From Chionoecetes opilio (taxonomy: Eukaryota; Arthropoda; Malacostraca; Decapoda; Majidae): a stretch of 64,000 nucleotides of DNA. A model generated the notes under the pieces. That model had not been told where the DNA came from. It was given only the letters and a program-made list of their open reading frames with translations, and made no database searches. The position numbers and the translations under genes are program-made. The stretch lies in NCBI GenBank assembly GCA_016584305.1, contig JACEEZ010020100.1, positions 876,429 through 940,428 of the forward strand. The letters are read 5' to 3'. This document shows positions 46,051 through 57,994 of the stretch, piece by piece (position 1 is the first letter of the stretch; every line of letters starts with the position of its first letter).

Positions 46051-46444
46051 AAACCAATGGTCTTCCCTCCTGAGTAGCGGAGAGGCGCCAGGCTGCCTTT
46101 GTTTACATCCTAGCTAGACAGACTAAGTACTCGTATTCCACACAGGTGATGCCTCGGGTCGTCACGCTCTGGTTCTCGTATACCTGTCTTACCGGCATGT
46201 CAGAGGTCGGCGCCCCCTCCCTCCCTCCCTCCCACACGTCCTCACAACCCTCCGTTACTCCACTCCTCAAGATTCCCCAAGACCAAGAGAGTTGAGGCCT
46301 TTCCCTCGGTCTTGCCACTCCCTACCTCCTTCCCGTCCTCTTCCTCCTCCCCGAACGCCATTCCGTCACCCCGACCCTTCCAAACCCGCATGACACGCAC
46401 TCACACAGGCCATTCCCCCGCCCACACGCCCCTATAGCCCTCTG

Positions 46445-46446
<2 letters not shown>
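46051..46446. other. Non-coding stretch, C-rich
   Basis: Contains (CCCT)n near 46217-46231. No exon is supported. Confidence 0.45.
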
Positions 46447-46492
<46 letters not shown>

Positions 46493-46618
46493 TAGATAGA
46501 TAGTTTATTGACCACAGCAAGTATATAGTTTATAAAATTACATAACTGCACAAAATTTAATATCAAGTATCAACACGTAATCCAAATTGTCTCACATCTG
46601 CTGTCCATGTATTTCTCC

Positions 46619-46662
<44 letters not shown>

Positions 46663-46799
46663 TAGATGCATAGTTTATTGACCACAGCAAGTATAATTAG
46701 TATATAGTTTATAAAATTACATAACTGCACAAAATTTAATATCAAGTATCAACACGTAAATCCAAATTGTCTCACATCTGCTGTCCATGTATTTCTCCC

Positions 46800-46868
<69 letters not shown>
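46447..46868. repeat. Duplicated 175-bp module with (CA)n tracts
   Basis: The sequence ATAGTTTATTGACCACAGCA through CTGCTGTCCATGTATTTCTC occurs twice (46498-46620 and 46670-46800), each followed by (CA)n, with a third (CA)n at 46447-46490. On the minus strand each module ends GTCAATAAACTAT, a polyadenylation-signal-like end, suggesting an mRNA 3' end or retroelement tail that was duplicated along with the CA repeat. Confidence 0.85.
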
Positions 46869-46869
<1 letters not shown>

Positions 46870-47169
46870 ATCAAACTTGTCCATCAGGCCTGCCCCGTGT
46901 ATAATGTATTTTCTGTATTCACAGTGTTGTATATTGAATTCCTTATACAATATATAAACATTTTGCTCATGTTTCCGTAACTTCTCAATCTGTGTATAAG
47001 GAATAACAGAATCATGAAATACTTCTCCCATAAGTTGCTTCCTGGTTTTTTCTCCAAATATTATGTGCTTTTTCTCTTTCCAATCTGCGGCGAGTGTCTG
47101 TTTTCTCACGACCTGTATGTTATTTTGTTTTTGTTTTTGTCTTCCCCTTCTGCTGCGTCGTGATGTCAT
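46717..47169 (-). CDS. Unassigned open frame, basic N-terminus, read into a (TG)n tract
   Basis: From the ATG at 47169 about 100 residues are non-repetitive: MTSRRSRRGRQKQKQN, then EKKHIIFGEKTRKQLMGEVF, IPYTQIEKLRKHEQNVYILY and CEYRKYIIHGAGLMDKFDG. A Val-Cys run encoded by (TG)n and a tail from the duplicated module follow. I do not recognise it. The non-repetitive part has balanced, protein-like composition and a good run of codons, and the AATAAA-like signal lies downstream on the same strand. It could be the last exon of a gene or a retroelement, disrupted by microsatellite growth, or a chance frame. Confidence 0.3.
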
Positions 47170-47519
47170 GGGTGTGTCTCAGGGCGTGCAGGGCTGCCAC
47201 TACATTGTATTACTACCTTGAAAAGAAAACAGTATTGCAGTGTTGTGTACTGTGCTATTGACTTGCCATTTATAATTCATGCCCAGGGTGAATGTTTTGC
47301 CGCATCGATACAGCACACTCACTACCAAGACTTACCATTAGACTTACTTACCTTACATCAGAGAGAAACCATTTTTTTACCTTTCTTTTAAACAATCGAC
47401 AATCGGTAATCGTGCAGATCTGATCGAGCAAACCCGTTCATCGGCTCCCCAAAATCGACCCTCCGGAAATAATCGACCATCGGAGACAGGCGACAGACTC
47501 ATCTAATCTATAAAAAAAA
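47170..47519. other. Non-coding stretch, nothing recognised
   Basis: Contains repeated AATCGAC motifs (47394-47470), too irregular to define a unit. Confidence 0.45.
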
Positions 47520-48322
47520 TATCAACAGCTGTATGTAAATAGCTGCACGTAAATGTTTGTTCATTAGATAAACTTAGAAATTGCTGCACGTAAATGTTTG
47601 TTCATTCGATAAGCATAGAAATTGCTGCACGTAAAAGTTTGTTCATTAGATAAACTTAGAAATCGCAGCACGTAAATGTTTGTTCAGTAGATAAACATAG
47701 AAATTGCTGCACGTAAATGTTTGTTCATTAGATAAACATATAAATTGCTGCACGTAAATGTTTGTTCATTAGATAAACATAGAAATTGCTGCACGTAAAT
47801 GTTTGTTCATTAGATAAACATATAAATTGCTGCACGTAAATGTTTGTTCATTAGATAAACATATAAATTGCTGCACGTAAATGTTTGTTCATTAGATAAA
47901 CATTTAAATTGCTGCACGTAAATGTTTGTTCATTAGATAAACATATAAATTGCTGCACGTAAATGTTTGTTCATTAGATAAACATATAAATTGCTGCACG
48001 TAAATGTTTGTTCATTCGATAAGCATAGAAATTGCTGCACGTAAATGTTTGTTCATTCGATAAGCATAGAAATTGCTGCACGTAAATGTTTGTTCATTCG
48101 ATAAACATAGAAATAGCTGCACGTAAATGTTTGTTCATTAGATAAACTTAGAAATTGCTGCACGTAAATGTTTGTTCAGTAGATAAACAAAATTGCTGCA
48201 CGTAAATGTTTGTTCATTCGACAAGCATAGAAATTGCTGCACGTAAATGTTTGTTCATTCGATAAGCATAGAAATTGCTGCACGTAAATGTTTGTTCATT
48301 CTATAAGCATAGAAATTGCTTC
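47520..48322. repeat. 41-bp minisatellite, about 19 units
   Basis: The unit AAATTGCTGCACGTAAATGT plus TTGTTCATTAGATAAACATAT repeats at 41 bp. Subtypes TTAGATAAAC and TTCGATAAGC are grouped toward the centre and the edges respectively. Confidence 0.95.
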
Positions 48323-48510
48323 ACTTTTGCTCGTAAAAAGAAGGGAGGCAAATGCAGTCACCCTCGTGGTCCGCCTCGCTGCTATCAATGACTGGGCTTC
48401 ACTGGGTCACGATAATGCATTCCAATTATTACGGTAGCGGTAGCGGGTTTGTTTGTCCCTCTCCATTCTCACGTGACCATCCGTGGGAGGGACATGTTGA
48501 CTCCACACCC

Positions 48511-48855
48511 ACGTTATCTTCCCACAGCCTCTCGTACTGCGCCTTTTTTCTTCTTCTTTTTCTTCTTCTTCTTCTTCTCGTGATCTTTGACGCTTAGTAT
48601 CGCTTCCTAGGTCCTCTTCGTCTCCTTCGTTAACACTCTTGTCAACTCTTCCCTTGTCTATTTCACTTGGGATCTTACTATACGTTATCTTCCCACAGCC
48701 TCTTGTACTGCGCCTTTTCTTCTTCTTTTTCTTCTTCTTCTTCTTCTCTTTATCTTTGAAGCTTAGTATCGCTTCCTAGGTCCTCTTCAACTTCGTCTCC
48801 TTCGTTAACAATCTTGTCAACTCTTCCTTTGTCTTTCACTTGGGATCTTACTTAA
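48511..48855. repeat. 171-bp tandem duplication with (TTC)n
   Basis: ACGTTATCTTCCCACAGCCT occurs at 48511 and 48682, and the whole 171-bp segment is repeated, including CTTCTTCTTTTTCTTC runs and TTAGTATCGCTTCCTAGGTC. Confidence 0.9.
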
Positions 48856-49053
48856 TGCCTTGTCTTCTTTGTGTCAGGTCCTCGCTTACTATCCTGCCTG
48901 TGCTAGAATTATAAGGCAGTCACTCCGTCACCCTCACAGACTTCAGCCTCATATTCTATTACATATTACCAGTTCTTTTTCTTATTGGTTTCGTAAATGA
49001 TGCAATGGTTTCATCCTCTAATATATTCTATTATTTATTACCAGTTCTTTTTC
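48856..49053. other. Non-coding, with a short direct repeat
   Basis: TATTACCAGTTCTTTTTCTT and GTAAATGATGCAATGGT occur twice about 70 bp apart (to 49087). Confidence 0.6.
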
Positions 49054-49782
49054 TTAGTCCCTTTTTTTTCGTAAATGATGCAATGGTGCCAAACTTCTCG
49101 TAAACTTTAAGTAGGTACAAGAAGCGAGCGTGTGTGGGCGTGGCGTGAAGGGTTTCGTGTATTGTAGGAGGGAAGGAAGGAAGGAGCTGGTGGTCTGCAC
49201 CGTGGGCGAGGGCGGCGGCTTCTTGGGGCAGCGTGGGAGACATGGAAGGCGTGTAAAGGGCGCAGAGGTGAAGACGGATGGGATGTGGAGGCGTGTGTCG
49301 GTGGGTGGGCGTGGCAGAGGCTGGAAGGGCGTGTGGCAGAGCGTGGAGGTGGTGGTGGTGTTGGGTGTGGTTGGCAGGGTGGTGGTGGTGTTGGGGTGCG
49401 GTTGGCAGGGTGGTGACGCAGGTGCTGTCGTGGTGGTGTGGTTGGCAGGGTGGTGGGACGCAAGTGTCCTATAAGTATATACTAATAGTATAGTGTAGCG
49501 CGGCCTCAGAAGTGCGTGCCGAAGCTGGAGTAGTGATGGCGCCAGACGGGTGCACTGTGCAGTCATTCCACCACGATGGATCATTCCTGTGGAGCGTGTA
49601 GAAAATACTATGAAGGGTGAGCTCCTAACACCCTTGTGTAGGTGCGCGGAGCCGGGGGGCACCGAGGCCGCTGCCAGGACCAGTGTGGGGCTGTGGGAGG
49701 CCACCGGGTCTTGACTTTTTTTCTCTTCAAGGACGATGCATGGCTCATGTGCTCCTGCGGCAAGGCCGTCAGTCGCCCTCAC
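49054..49782 (-). CDS. Unassigned GC-rich open frame
   Basis: A 242-codon minus-strand frame in the most GC-rich part of the window. The first ~110 residues (LLQLRHALLRPRYTILLVYT region) have mixed composition. The centre is Pro/Thr/His-rich from GTGGTGG-type repeats. No domain is recognised. An overlapping + strand frame also exists, so a long frame may simply reflect GC-rich low-complexity DNA. The island itself (49.1-50.6 kb) could be promoter or first-exon territory. Confidence 0.2.
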   Translation of the reverse strand: MRATDGLAAGAHEPCIVLEEKKSQDPVASHSPTLVLAAASVPPGSAHLHKGVRSSPFIVFSTRSTGMIHRGGMTAQCTRLAPSLLQLRHALLRPRYTILLVYTYRTLASHHPANHTTTTAPASPPCQPHPNTTTTLPTTPNTTTTSTLCHTPFQPLPRPPTDTRLHIPSVFTSAPFTRLPCLPRCPKKPPPSPTVQTTSSFLPSLLQYTKPFTPRPHTLASCTYLKFTRSLAPLHHLRKKRD

Positions 49783-50694
49783 CTAGCTGTCCAGGGCCCT
49801 CTTAAGGTGTTCGTGTGTTTGTATACTTACAGTGCATATATAGCATACTTGTCACAGTAACCCTGGTTGTCTGGCTCCCTGCTGCGCCGCCTCAGTGCTG
49901 GTGATCCACACAGCAGCGAGGGCGGGACAGGTGTGTGTGTGTGTGTGTGTGTGGTGAGGAGGGTGCACGTGCGTGGCGTGCATTGCACCTCGCCGGTAAC
50001 TGTACTGAGTGCCGCGTGACCCGCCACAACTGACGGTGTCCTCAGCGGCCTCAGCGCCGCGCCGCCCGTGCATCACGGGCACGAGCGCCACGCGATAATG
50101 CCTGGCAGGGCCTGGCTGCTGCTGAGACACACATCACACATTCTACGCCGCGGTGCCTGCCAGCATTTACCTGTCGCTTTCCTTTTTAGTCATCGAAGTG
50201 AAAGTAACTCATTACGGTTTCACCCTGACCAATCTGTGAATCAAGAAGGTTAATTGAACAATTCCCTGAGAGTAATAACTAGCGGGAGTCAGCTGCGACA
50301 CGGGCCTGGGAAGCAGGGTCCTGTCAGGCGCCCCTCACGCCCCACACACTATATAGTAACAAGACGCCGAGGTGTAAGTTATAGGGACTCGCCGCCGCTG
50401 GGCACCTGGCATGCCCGGTGCGTTTGTGTCCTGTGTTGCGTGCCGGGTAGCCAAGGATACATCTATATACAATCCTTGCGGGTAACTGTACCCCAGAGGG
50501 CGAGGAGCCTGTCCTTGGCGCGAGGCTTCCCATCACGGGTGTTGGGATGCTTTAAGACTGCGTCACCCGGTGTGCAGAGCCTCCAAGGCATTGCACGGAC
50601 GGTCAGTGTGGATTCAGAACCAGTTTTAGAGTTGTTGTTGTTTTTTTTGGGTTTTTTAGCGCCTATAGCGCCTGTAGGCATATGGAGAGTCTTG
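49783..50694. other. CpG-richer stretch, no supported exon
   Basis: Includes a (GT)n at 49931-49952 and several short frames on both strands, none recognised. High CpG around 49980-50110 and 50280-50430 is the only hint of function. Confidence 0.35.
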
Positions 50695-52045
50695 GGGCCA
50701 GATTGTCAAATGTTCTCTTCGGTGAAGAATGTCTTCGTCACGTAATTTGGTACCGTCAAAATGTTTTGAGCCGTGAAAGATATCGTCGCACCGCGGTGAA
50801 GGTAAACAAACGAAGACCAAGCACAGACCCTGTCTTCACCATTCCCTTCGCGGGCGCTGATCTCCTCTGTACTTTTCATCCCATTATTAGATAAGATAAA
50901 GACATTTTAGTGGTTTTGTGTTACTATTTACTTGTTTATTGACGAAATTAACCTTTGTGCGTAATAAAAAGAGTGGTTTAAAATCTCACCGGGAGACACC
51001 GGCGGGGTGGGCAGAGCGGTGCACTACCGTAGATAACAGTGAAGTCGCCAGTTCTACGTTTCTTTGTTATTTACAGACGTGTGGTGGCGTTAATACTTAC
51101 ATTTGTACATCCATGATTTCAGGAAAGTTAGAAGGGTCTATCCGGAAAGTCTGTGTTATTTTGTGTCTTCATCTGTGTCATATTAGGGCTATAAATGAAC
51201 AAATTACAAAAATAAAACCGAGTGGCGACCTCACTATACCTACTACAGTAAAGTCGCCAGCTAGTATTTTAACCCAACAGTTGAGTCGCCACTCTGGGGA
51301 ATTCAGGGAAATTAGAGGTAAAGTAAAACAAGTCTCTCTATATATTAGCTGCGGAAGATGCTTGGATATATAAAAATTCCTCTGCCAACGTGAAAATAAG
51401 TTCTATTCAAGTTTGAAAGATCTGGCAAGTTTTGTGTCCTGCCGCCCGAAAGGTGATCAGCTGCTGTCTGTCATCGCGCGAAGAAAAACGTGAGAAGCAA
51501 AATGCGCAACAGTTATACTTGCAGATACAAAGCATAAAACAACGCTGAAACAGGGTAGATTATACAGTCATGATATAAACTACTGTGTAACATCTTCAGT
51601 GGCACATACAAATCAGTAGTGATGCTATAATTCGTAATATTTGGCGCCTGGCGACTTCACTGCAGGTGGCGACTTCACTGTTATCTACGGTAGGCGTCTG
51701 GCAGGCGCGCTGGCAAATGCGGGGCGGAGCGGGGTGGGGCGGGGCACACATGTTTTCGTACTTTCGTAATTATTAATTCAGTCACGACTCACTTCCCTGG
51801 TTTATGAGACACTAACTATTATTTCCCAACCAAGTTTCACTGATTTTTCTGAAGGAGATACATTGTTGCACAGCACAGACGTGGCATAGTACTCCTTCCA
51901 GCATACCAACCTTACCGTGACGGGACTACACCAAGGGAAAAGACGCGGAAGGATTCAACGTTACCTTGGCTTCCCGTGTAGCGCAGAGAACTCGTCGTGC
52001 GGTGCCGTCATGGGAAGGGAAAGGTGACATTTAACAATCTGGCCC
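50695..52045. mobile_element. PIF/Harbinger-like element (tentative)
   Basis: The ends GGGCCAGATTGTCAAATGT and, inverted at the right, ACATTTAACAATCTGGCCC match with one difference and some slippage. Each is flanked by TTG (50692-50694 and 52046-52048). GGGCC-type ends with a 3-bp target are the PIF/Harbinger pattern, although the usual target is TWA. The 1,351-bp body has no recognisable transposase and contains another TIR element (51027-51690). Confidence 0.5.
51027..51690. mobile_element. TA-flanked TIR element nested in the Harbinger-like element
   Basis: A 664-bp element with perfect ends CCGTAGATAACAGTGAAGTC (then GCCA) and their inverse, and TA on both sides (51025-51026, 51691-51692). 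A TA target suggests Tc1/mariner-type transposition. AAGTCGCCA/GAGTCGCCA motifs recur inside. A ~57-bp segment at 51097-51154 is shared with the Helitron at 35060-35119. Confidence 0.7.
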
Positions 52046-52244
52046 TTGATGTTGGTCGATCTCGCCCGATGGTGGCGCAGGCTGGATTTTTATAGTGACA
52101 CCTGTGGTCTCAGGTGAAGATTCCATTTTCTGTGATGTTCAGATCTTCAGTTAAGGCGCATGCAGCCCCTAGAGTCCACCGTCACACGCAATCGGCAGAC
52201 AGGTATATGCTGCATGTGGGCTGCTTCGGCCACTCGACAATGGC
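52046..52244. other. Non-coding, nothing recognised
   Basis: No supported feature. Confidence 0.4.
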
Positions 52245-52392
52245 TTTGATAGTTGCTCCTTGATGAGACTTGAACTCGGGACCTTCTGCTCCCCTACCAG
52301 GCTCTTGAAAGAGTTGCCCCCGGCAGGATTCGAACTCGGGACATCGAGTTCAGCACTCCAAGACGCTATCCACTCGGCCACCGCCTCCCCAT
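52245..52392 (-). mobile_element. tRNA-derived SINE, type D, apparently dimeric
   Basis: On the minus strand an A box GTGGCCGAGTGGATAGCG (from 52382) and a B box GAGTTCGAATCC (about 52326-52337) form a Ser/Leu-tRNA-like head. A second B-box-like CCCGAGTTCAAGTCTCATCA lies 60 bp downstream (about 52280-52261). Two B boxes in series indicate a dimeric or tRNA-plus-relic structure, not a tRNA gene. Confidence 0.65.
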
Positions 52393-53406
52393 ATACTTAT
52401 GGGGAGTATGGAGAGTATGGGGAGTGGAATGACCTATATACTTCCCTATCGATGACAACCACGCGATCGTCAAACCCATCATCAGACTAACCATTATGCA
52501 GGCCTTCATGATGCTTCTTACTCCTGACCGATAGCCCTGATGCAGAGTGGAGGTAAGCACCCACGTCAGGGATAGACAGGGCATGAGTTAGGATGTAATA
52601 GCGAGGGTTGCCGCTGCCACACGAGGCCTTGACGTGCCCGGCATCTTAATGGAGCACAAAAAGGAACAGCTGGGAGGAATGCGATGGAGGCGGAGGGAGG
52701 GAGAGGCAAGAGAGAGCCAGGGAGATGTGCCGCAAACCACGTGTTCTACTCTGCTGACTCAGGGACATTATAAGCACATAGGTATAGCAGTAAATACATA
52801 GGTAGAGCAGTGAACATGGAGGATAAGAGGGGAGAAACCCGGTGTTACGGACGCGCTAACGGTGTGGGGCAGGATACATTTTTTTGCAGCACCTTGACAG
52901 TCAGTGAGAGTGGAGGAGGCAAGCGGTGGTGTAGTGGTGGGTGGTGGGGGAGACGGCAGGGCAGAATAAAAAGTGATTGGGGGTCAGGGTGTGTGGATGC
53001 TTACAGAGGGGTGGGTTAGGCGAGGACTGAACTGCGAGGGTGAAGGAAGGAAGGAAGGGTGTGAGGAGGGCATAGGAGCGAGGAAGGTGCGGGTTATAGG
53101 AGGCACGCACAGGTAATGGGGGCGGTGAAGGGAAGACAGTTGTGCAGCGAGAGTGAAGAGGAGAGGAGGAGGAGGAGGGGGGAGAGACACATGCCACAAA
53201 ATTATCCCCCCCTACTCTCTCCTCTCCCTCCCTGCCATGCATACCAAAGTGTCACATCACGAAATGCACTTAACATATTCAACATTGCTATTAATAAGTA
53301 AAGCTCTATTTATATACTCAAGAAAATTGTCCCTGGCCTTGTAAGTGACGGCATGTTAGTAATGGTAATGTTGTGCTTAGTGTCAGGGAGGATGGGAAGG
53401 TATGGT

Positions 53407-53441
<35 letters not shown>

Positions 53442-53818
53442 GGGGTGGTGAGGGAGGTGGTAAGGTCAGGTGACGGCTTATGCTTCTTTTCATAAGTATT
53501 TGACAGAGAGTGTATCCGTGGTGCATTGAGTAACATGTGCGTGACTTTTAAAACATTCAAGGCAACATTTATTTACTGACGTGTTTTAATCGCAGTTTTG
53601 TCATGGAGCAATATTTACCAACCCCATTAATTTAGCAAGACATTTATATATTCTTTTTTTTGTCATGCTTAAAAAACGTTAACATATTAGTTGAGTCAGT
53701 ACATTAGATTTTCAATGGGAGAACGAGAGAAGGTATGGTGTCAGATATTTAAATTTTTCAAAGTGCAGACGTACACCTTCTAGTTGGTATAGTTAACTAA
53801 TGGTTCTGCTATTGGTGG
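52393..53818. other. Non-coding stretch, nothing recognised
   Basis: GC-moderate, purine-rich from 52680 to 53190, with a (CT)n at 53410-53438. Several short frames on both strands lack coding character. Confidence 0.45.
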
Positions 53819-53858
53819 TAGTAGTATAGTAGTAGTAGTAGTAGTAGTAGTTGTTGTG

Positions 53859-53930
<72 letters not shown>

Positions 53931-53932
53931 TT
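53819..53932. repeat. (TAG)n trinucleotide microsatellite
   Basis: About 35 TAG/GTA repeats with two TTG interruptions. The minus-strand Thr run is not a gene. Confidence 0.95.
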
Positions 53933-54332
53933 TATCATGTAGTTATCAAGCCCCAGCCACCTCACTGTACCCTCCACAACACATACACTCATTCACGGAG
54001 CTTCTTATTTTTTTATTTTTTTTATTTATCTTTTATTTATATACCATCTTACATAATGTATGATATTCACAAGGGAAAATATTTTACAGGTTAAAGGTGG
54101 TATTGTGAGTACCAGCTATCTTAACCTAACCTCATTACCCAATACCCATAACTGTAATTGTTTGGAAATATGAACCAGAAAGCATTATATCGTACAAGAA
54201 GTTTCGTGTTGCTGAATAAAACAACTAATTACTTTACCATAACGCATATTGGGATGACGTCTTTCTATTACACCATGTCCTAATGTAATGTGTTTTATAG
54301 GTCTTATAGGTATATATGTGTCTTGCATTAAA
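53933..54332. other. AT-rich non-coding stretch
   Basis: No supported feature. Confidence 0.45.
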
Positions 54333-54538
54333 TAGGGTGGTAAATGATTGGAATGGACTCAGTAGACAGGTAGTTAGTGCGGAGTCATTAGGGAGGTTTA
54401 AAAGGAGGCTAGATCATTTCATGGATGGGGATGAAAGGTGGATGTAGGTAGTGTTGAGTAACAGGAACTACCACGTGTAGGTCTCCCAGCCTCTTGTAGC
54501 TTCCTTATTTTCTTATGTTCTTATGTTCTTATATGTAG
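54333..54538 (+). mobile_element. CR1-like LINE, best-preserved 3' end
   Basis: The + strand reads NRVVNDWNGLSRQVVSAESL, then GRFKRRLDHFMDGDERWM, the standard C-terminus of CR1-group reverse transcriptase ORFs. About 90 bp of 3' UTR follow (CACGTGTAGGTCTC, CCTCTTGTAGCTTCC) and then an octamer tail TTCTTATG repeated. This copy defines the consensus used for the other fragments. Confidence 0.85.
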
Positions 54539-54609
54539 GTAGTTACTGTACAAGGGTGTGTATTCGTCTCTGCGGATGAAACGAAGCAGGAATCGAGGCA
54601 GTGCTTCGT

Positions 54610-54655
54610 CCCCCCCCCCCAACCCCCCCCACCAACCCCCCCCCCCCTCCCCCAA
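54610..54655. repeat. C-run cluster
   Basis: Four C runs of 7-14 separated by AA, ACCAA and T. These could form i-motif/G-quadruplex structures. Confidence 0.9.
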
Positions 54656-55385
<730 letters not shown>

Positions 55386-55784
55386 CCACAACCCCCCCAC
55401 CACACCTCTATACATAAGGCTGCGTACTCAAGCTATCGTCTTCCCTACCCACCCGCCCGCCCAACCTTCACCCCTATACGGAATAACACAAGTCACACAA
55501 CAGCTGTCGTAGGTACGCGAGGGAGCGACCACCTTCCTTCCCTTGCACTGGCGGCGGTGAAGGATAGCAAGCTGGGTACAAAGTATACAGAGAACTGTCT
55601 ATGTGATACTCTGGCTGGGTAGACAAGAGGTACGGGCTGCATGTGTCGTTGCCTCCTCACCCAAAGTAGCAAACCTCTCCTTTACCTACGCTCGCTGCCC
55701 TTGTTTCCTCCTACCCTCCCCCAAGTTAACATTTATAAATACCGAACACTCTGACGGACTTCCTATTTATCCCGTGCTTCTCTC
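55386..55784. other. Non-coding, nothing recognised
   Basis: C-rich then mixed. No exon supported. Confidence 0.45.
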
Positions 55785-55997
55785 TTAACCCCTTGAGGCC
55801 CAGAACGTCATTTTCATTGTAATTTGGGTGCCATTAGACGATTTTTAGTGACTATAAGCAATATTTTATAGATTATGACCTGTTTAGTATCCTTGGCCAC
55901 TAACTAATTTGGTATATTAAGCTACTTTTCGTAATTTTATGGTTAACAACAGACGATTTTATATAGCAAGGGAAAGATCTGGGCGTGAAGGGATTAA
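55785..55997 (-). mobile_element. TTAA-type (piggyBac-like) MITE copy, reversed
   Basis: TTAACCCCTTGAGGCCCAGA at the left and GGGCGTGAAGGGATTAA at the right. A near-consensus full copy. Confidence 0.9.
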
Positions 55998-56139
55998 GGA
56001 AAGCAATAGGGAAGAAAAGAAGAAGAAAAAAGAGTAAGGTTGCTTTATGCCCGACTTTACGATCATTCTCTTAGACTTGTTGCCAAATCCTTACCACCAA
56101 CACTCTGCCCCACGCACTCATGAGACGAGAACTTAACGA

Positions 56140-57010
56140 ACTATATATTTTTTTTTTTCTTATGTTGGTGAAAGGAATAATTTGTCCTTGGTTAACTAGA
56201 GAAAGTCATGAAGAAGTGGGTTAAGACGATAAGACATTTAGGATTCGTGTTTACAATGACATTTTAGTTGTTCCCTTATTTCAACATGTATTTTTTTCCT
56301 TCTTACGGTGTGAAAGGAATATTTTGTCCTTGTTTGAATATAGAGAAAGTCATGAAGGTGTGGGATAAGACGATAAAACATTTGAGATTCGTGTTTTTAG
56401 TGACATTTTAGTTGTTCCCTTATTTCAACGTGTATTTTAGTGTAGGAATAATATTAGGAAAATAATTTGTCCTTGTTTGAATATAGAGAAAGTCATGAAG
56501 GTGTGGGATAAGACGATAAAACATTTGAGATTCGTGTTTTTAGTGACATTTTAGTTGTTCCCTTATTTCAACGTGTATTTCAGTGTAGGAATAATATTAG
56601 GAAAATAGTTTGTCCTTGTTTGAATATAGAGAAAGTCATGAAGGTGTGGGACAAGACGATAAGACATTTAGGATTCGTGTTTTTTCTGAGATTTTAGTTG
56701 TTCCCTTCTTTCAACATGCATTTAAGTGTAGGAATAATATTAGGAAAATAATTTGTCCTTGTTTGAATATAGAGAAAGTCATGAAGGAGTGGGATAAGAC
56801 ATTTAGGATTCGTGTTTTTAGTGAGATTTTAGTTGTTCCCTTATTTCAACATGTATTTTAGTGTAGGAATAATGTTAGGAAACCTGTTTTTTCTTTTATT
56901 TCGGGGTCATTAGGTATTTAGGATTCGTGTTCTCAGTGATTTATTAGTTGATCCCTTATTTCAACATGTATTTTAGTGTAGGAATAATGTTAGGAAACCT
57001 GTTTTTTTTT
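56140..57010. repeat. Tandem repeat, unit about 120-145 bp, six to seven units
   Basis: The blocks AATTTGTCCTTGTTTGAATA, TAGAGAAAGTCATGAAGGTG, GATTCGTGTTTTTAGTGACA, TTTTAGTTGTTCCCTTATTT and AGTGTAGGAATAATATTAGG recur in the same order. Later units are shortened. Unit-internal frames are not genes. Confidence 0.9.
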
Positions 57011-57325
57011 GTATTTCGGGGTCATTGCACCTCCCTGGCCCGCACCCTGACATCCGCCCCCATGGCAGTGTTATATAGGCGAGTGTTTGGCGTGGCGTGG
57101 GCAGGAAGGGAAGGGGATCGAGGAGATGCGGGTTGTGTGTGTGACTGTGTGTAGGTCTGTAAGTATCATGTTAGGTTCATTTCCCGTTCATATCAGGTTC
57201 TAATAATGATGAATAAGCGTTGAAATATCCAGAAAATGAGGAATATACTAAAACTATCCCTTCTGTCAGTAGTTTTTGAAACGTTTTTCCGAAAACAAAC
57301 ATTGATAGTTTCGCTGAACTAAATA
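57011..57325. other. Non-coding, nothing recognised
   Basis: No supported feature. Confidence 0.45.
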
Positions 57326-57605
57326 ATAAGTATGATCTATAATGTTCCCAGAAATAATCGCTGGACAAAATTTTGATCTATATATTGTCCCCAAAAATAA
57401 TCGTTGGACATAATTTGAATTAAAACTCATGGAAAAACTAGATACAAAATAATAGTTTCGCTTAATTAAATAATAAGTATGATCTATATTGTTCCCAAAA
57501 ATAATCGCTGGACAGAATTATAGCTAAAACACCTGGAAAAACAGAATACAAAATGATAGTTTCACTTTAACTAAACAATAAGCAGTAACTATATTGTCCC
57601 CAGAA
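57326..57605. repeat. Degenerate tandem repeat
   Basis: AATAATAAGTATGATCTATA, TGTTCCCARAAATAATCGCT, GGACA and CTGGAAAAACWAGATACAAA recur three times at irregular 60-130-bp spacing. Confidence 0.75.
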
Positions 57606-57711
57606 ACCTTATGGGGCAAATACACCGTACAGCCGAGAACCCGTCTACTCCAAGGCCAACAGCTACAGGACGGCACGCGCTTATATCTGCAGTGTGTGGG
57701 AGGGTCAGGTA

Positions 57712-57933
57712 TGAACCCTTTGAGGCCCAGAACGTGATTTGCATTGTAATATGACTATAAAAAATACTAGTAGACGATTTTTAGTGAATATAAGCAATAT
57801 TTTATAGATATGACCTGTTTAGTATCCTTGTCCACTAGCTAATTTGGTATATTCCGTGACTTTTAGTAATTTTATGGCTTGACAACATACAATTTTATAT
57901 AGCAAAGGAAAGATCTGGGCGTGAAGGGGCTAA
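57712..57933 (-). mobile_element. TTAA-type MITE copy, reversed, eroded ends
   Basis: Starts TGAACCCTTTGAGGCCCAGA and ends GGGCGTGAAGGGGCTAA, so both TTAA sites carry substitutions. The interior matches the family, with a small ATGACTATAAAAAATA insertion. Confidence 0.85.
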
Positions 57934-57994
57934 ATGTTCCTCAGGCGAATATGTTACCCATTTAAAACAATGCTCAGGAGGTACACAAAGACTT

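Noticed and set aside
45686..46057. A frame of repeating SSLIFLFYSL that looks like a multi-pass membrane protein
   Set aside because: It comes from an exact 30-bp tandem repeat; the periodicity fully explains both the length and the hydrophobic pattern.
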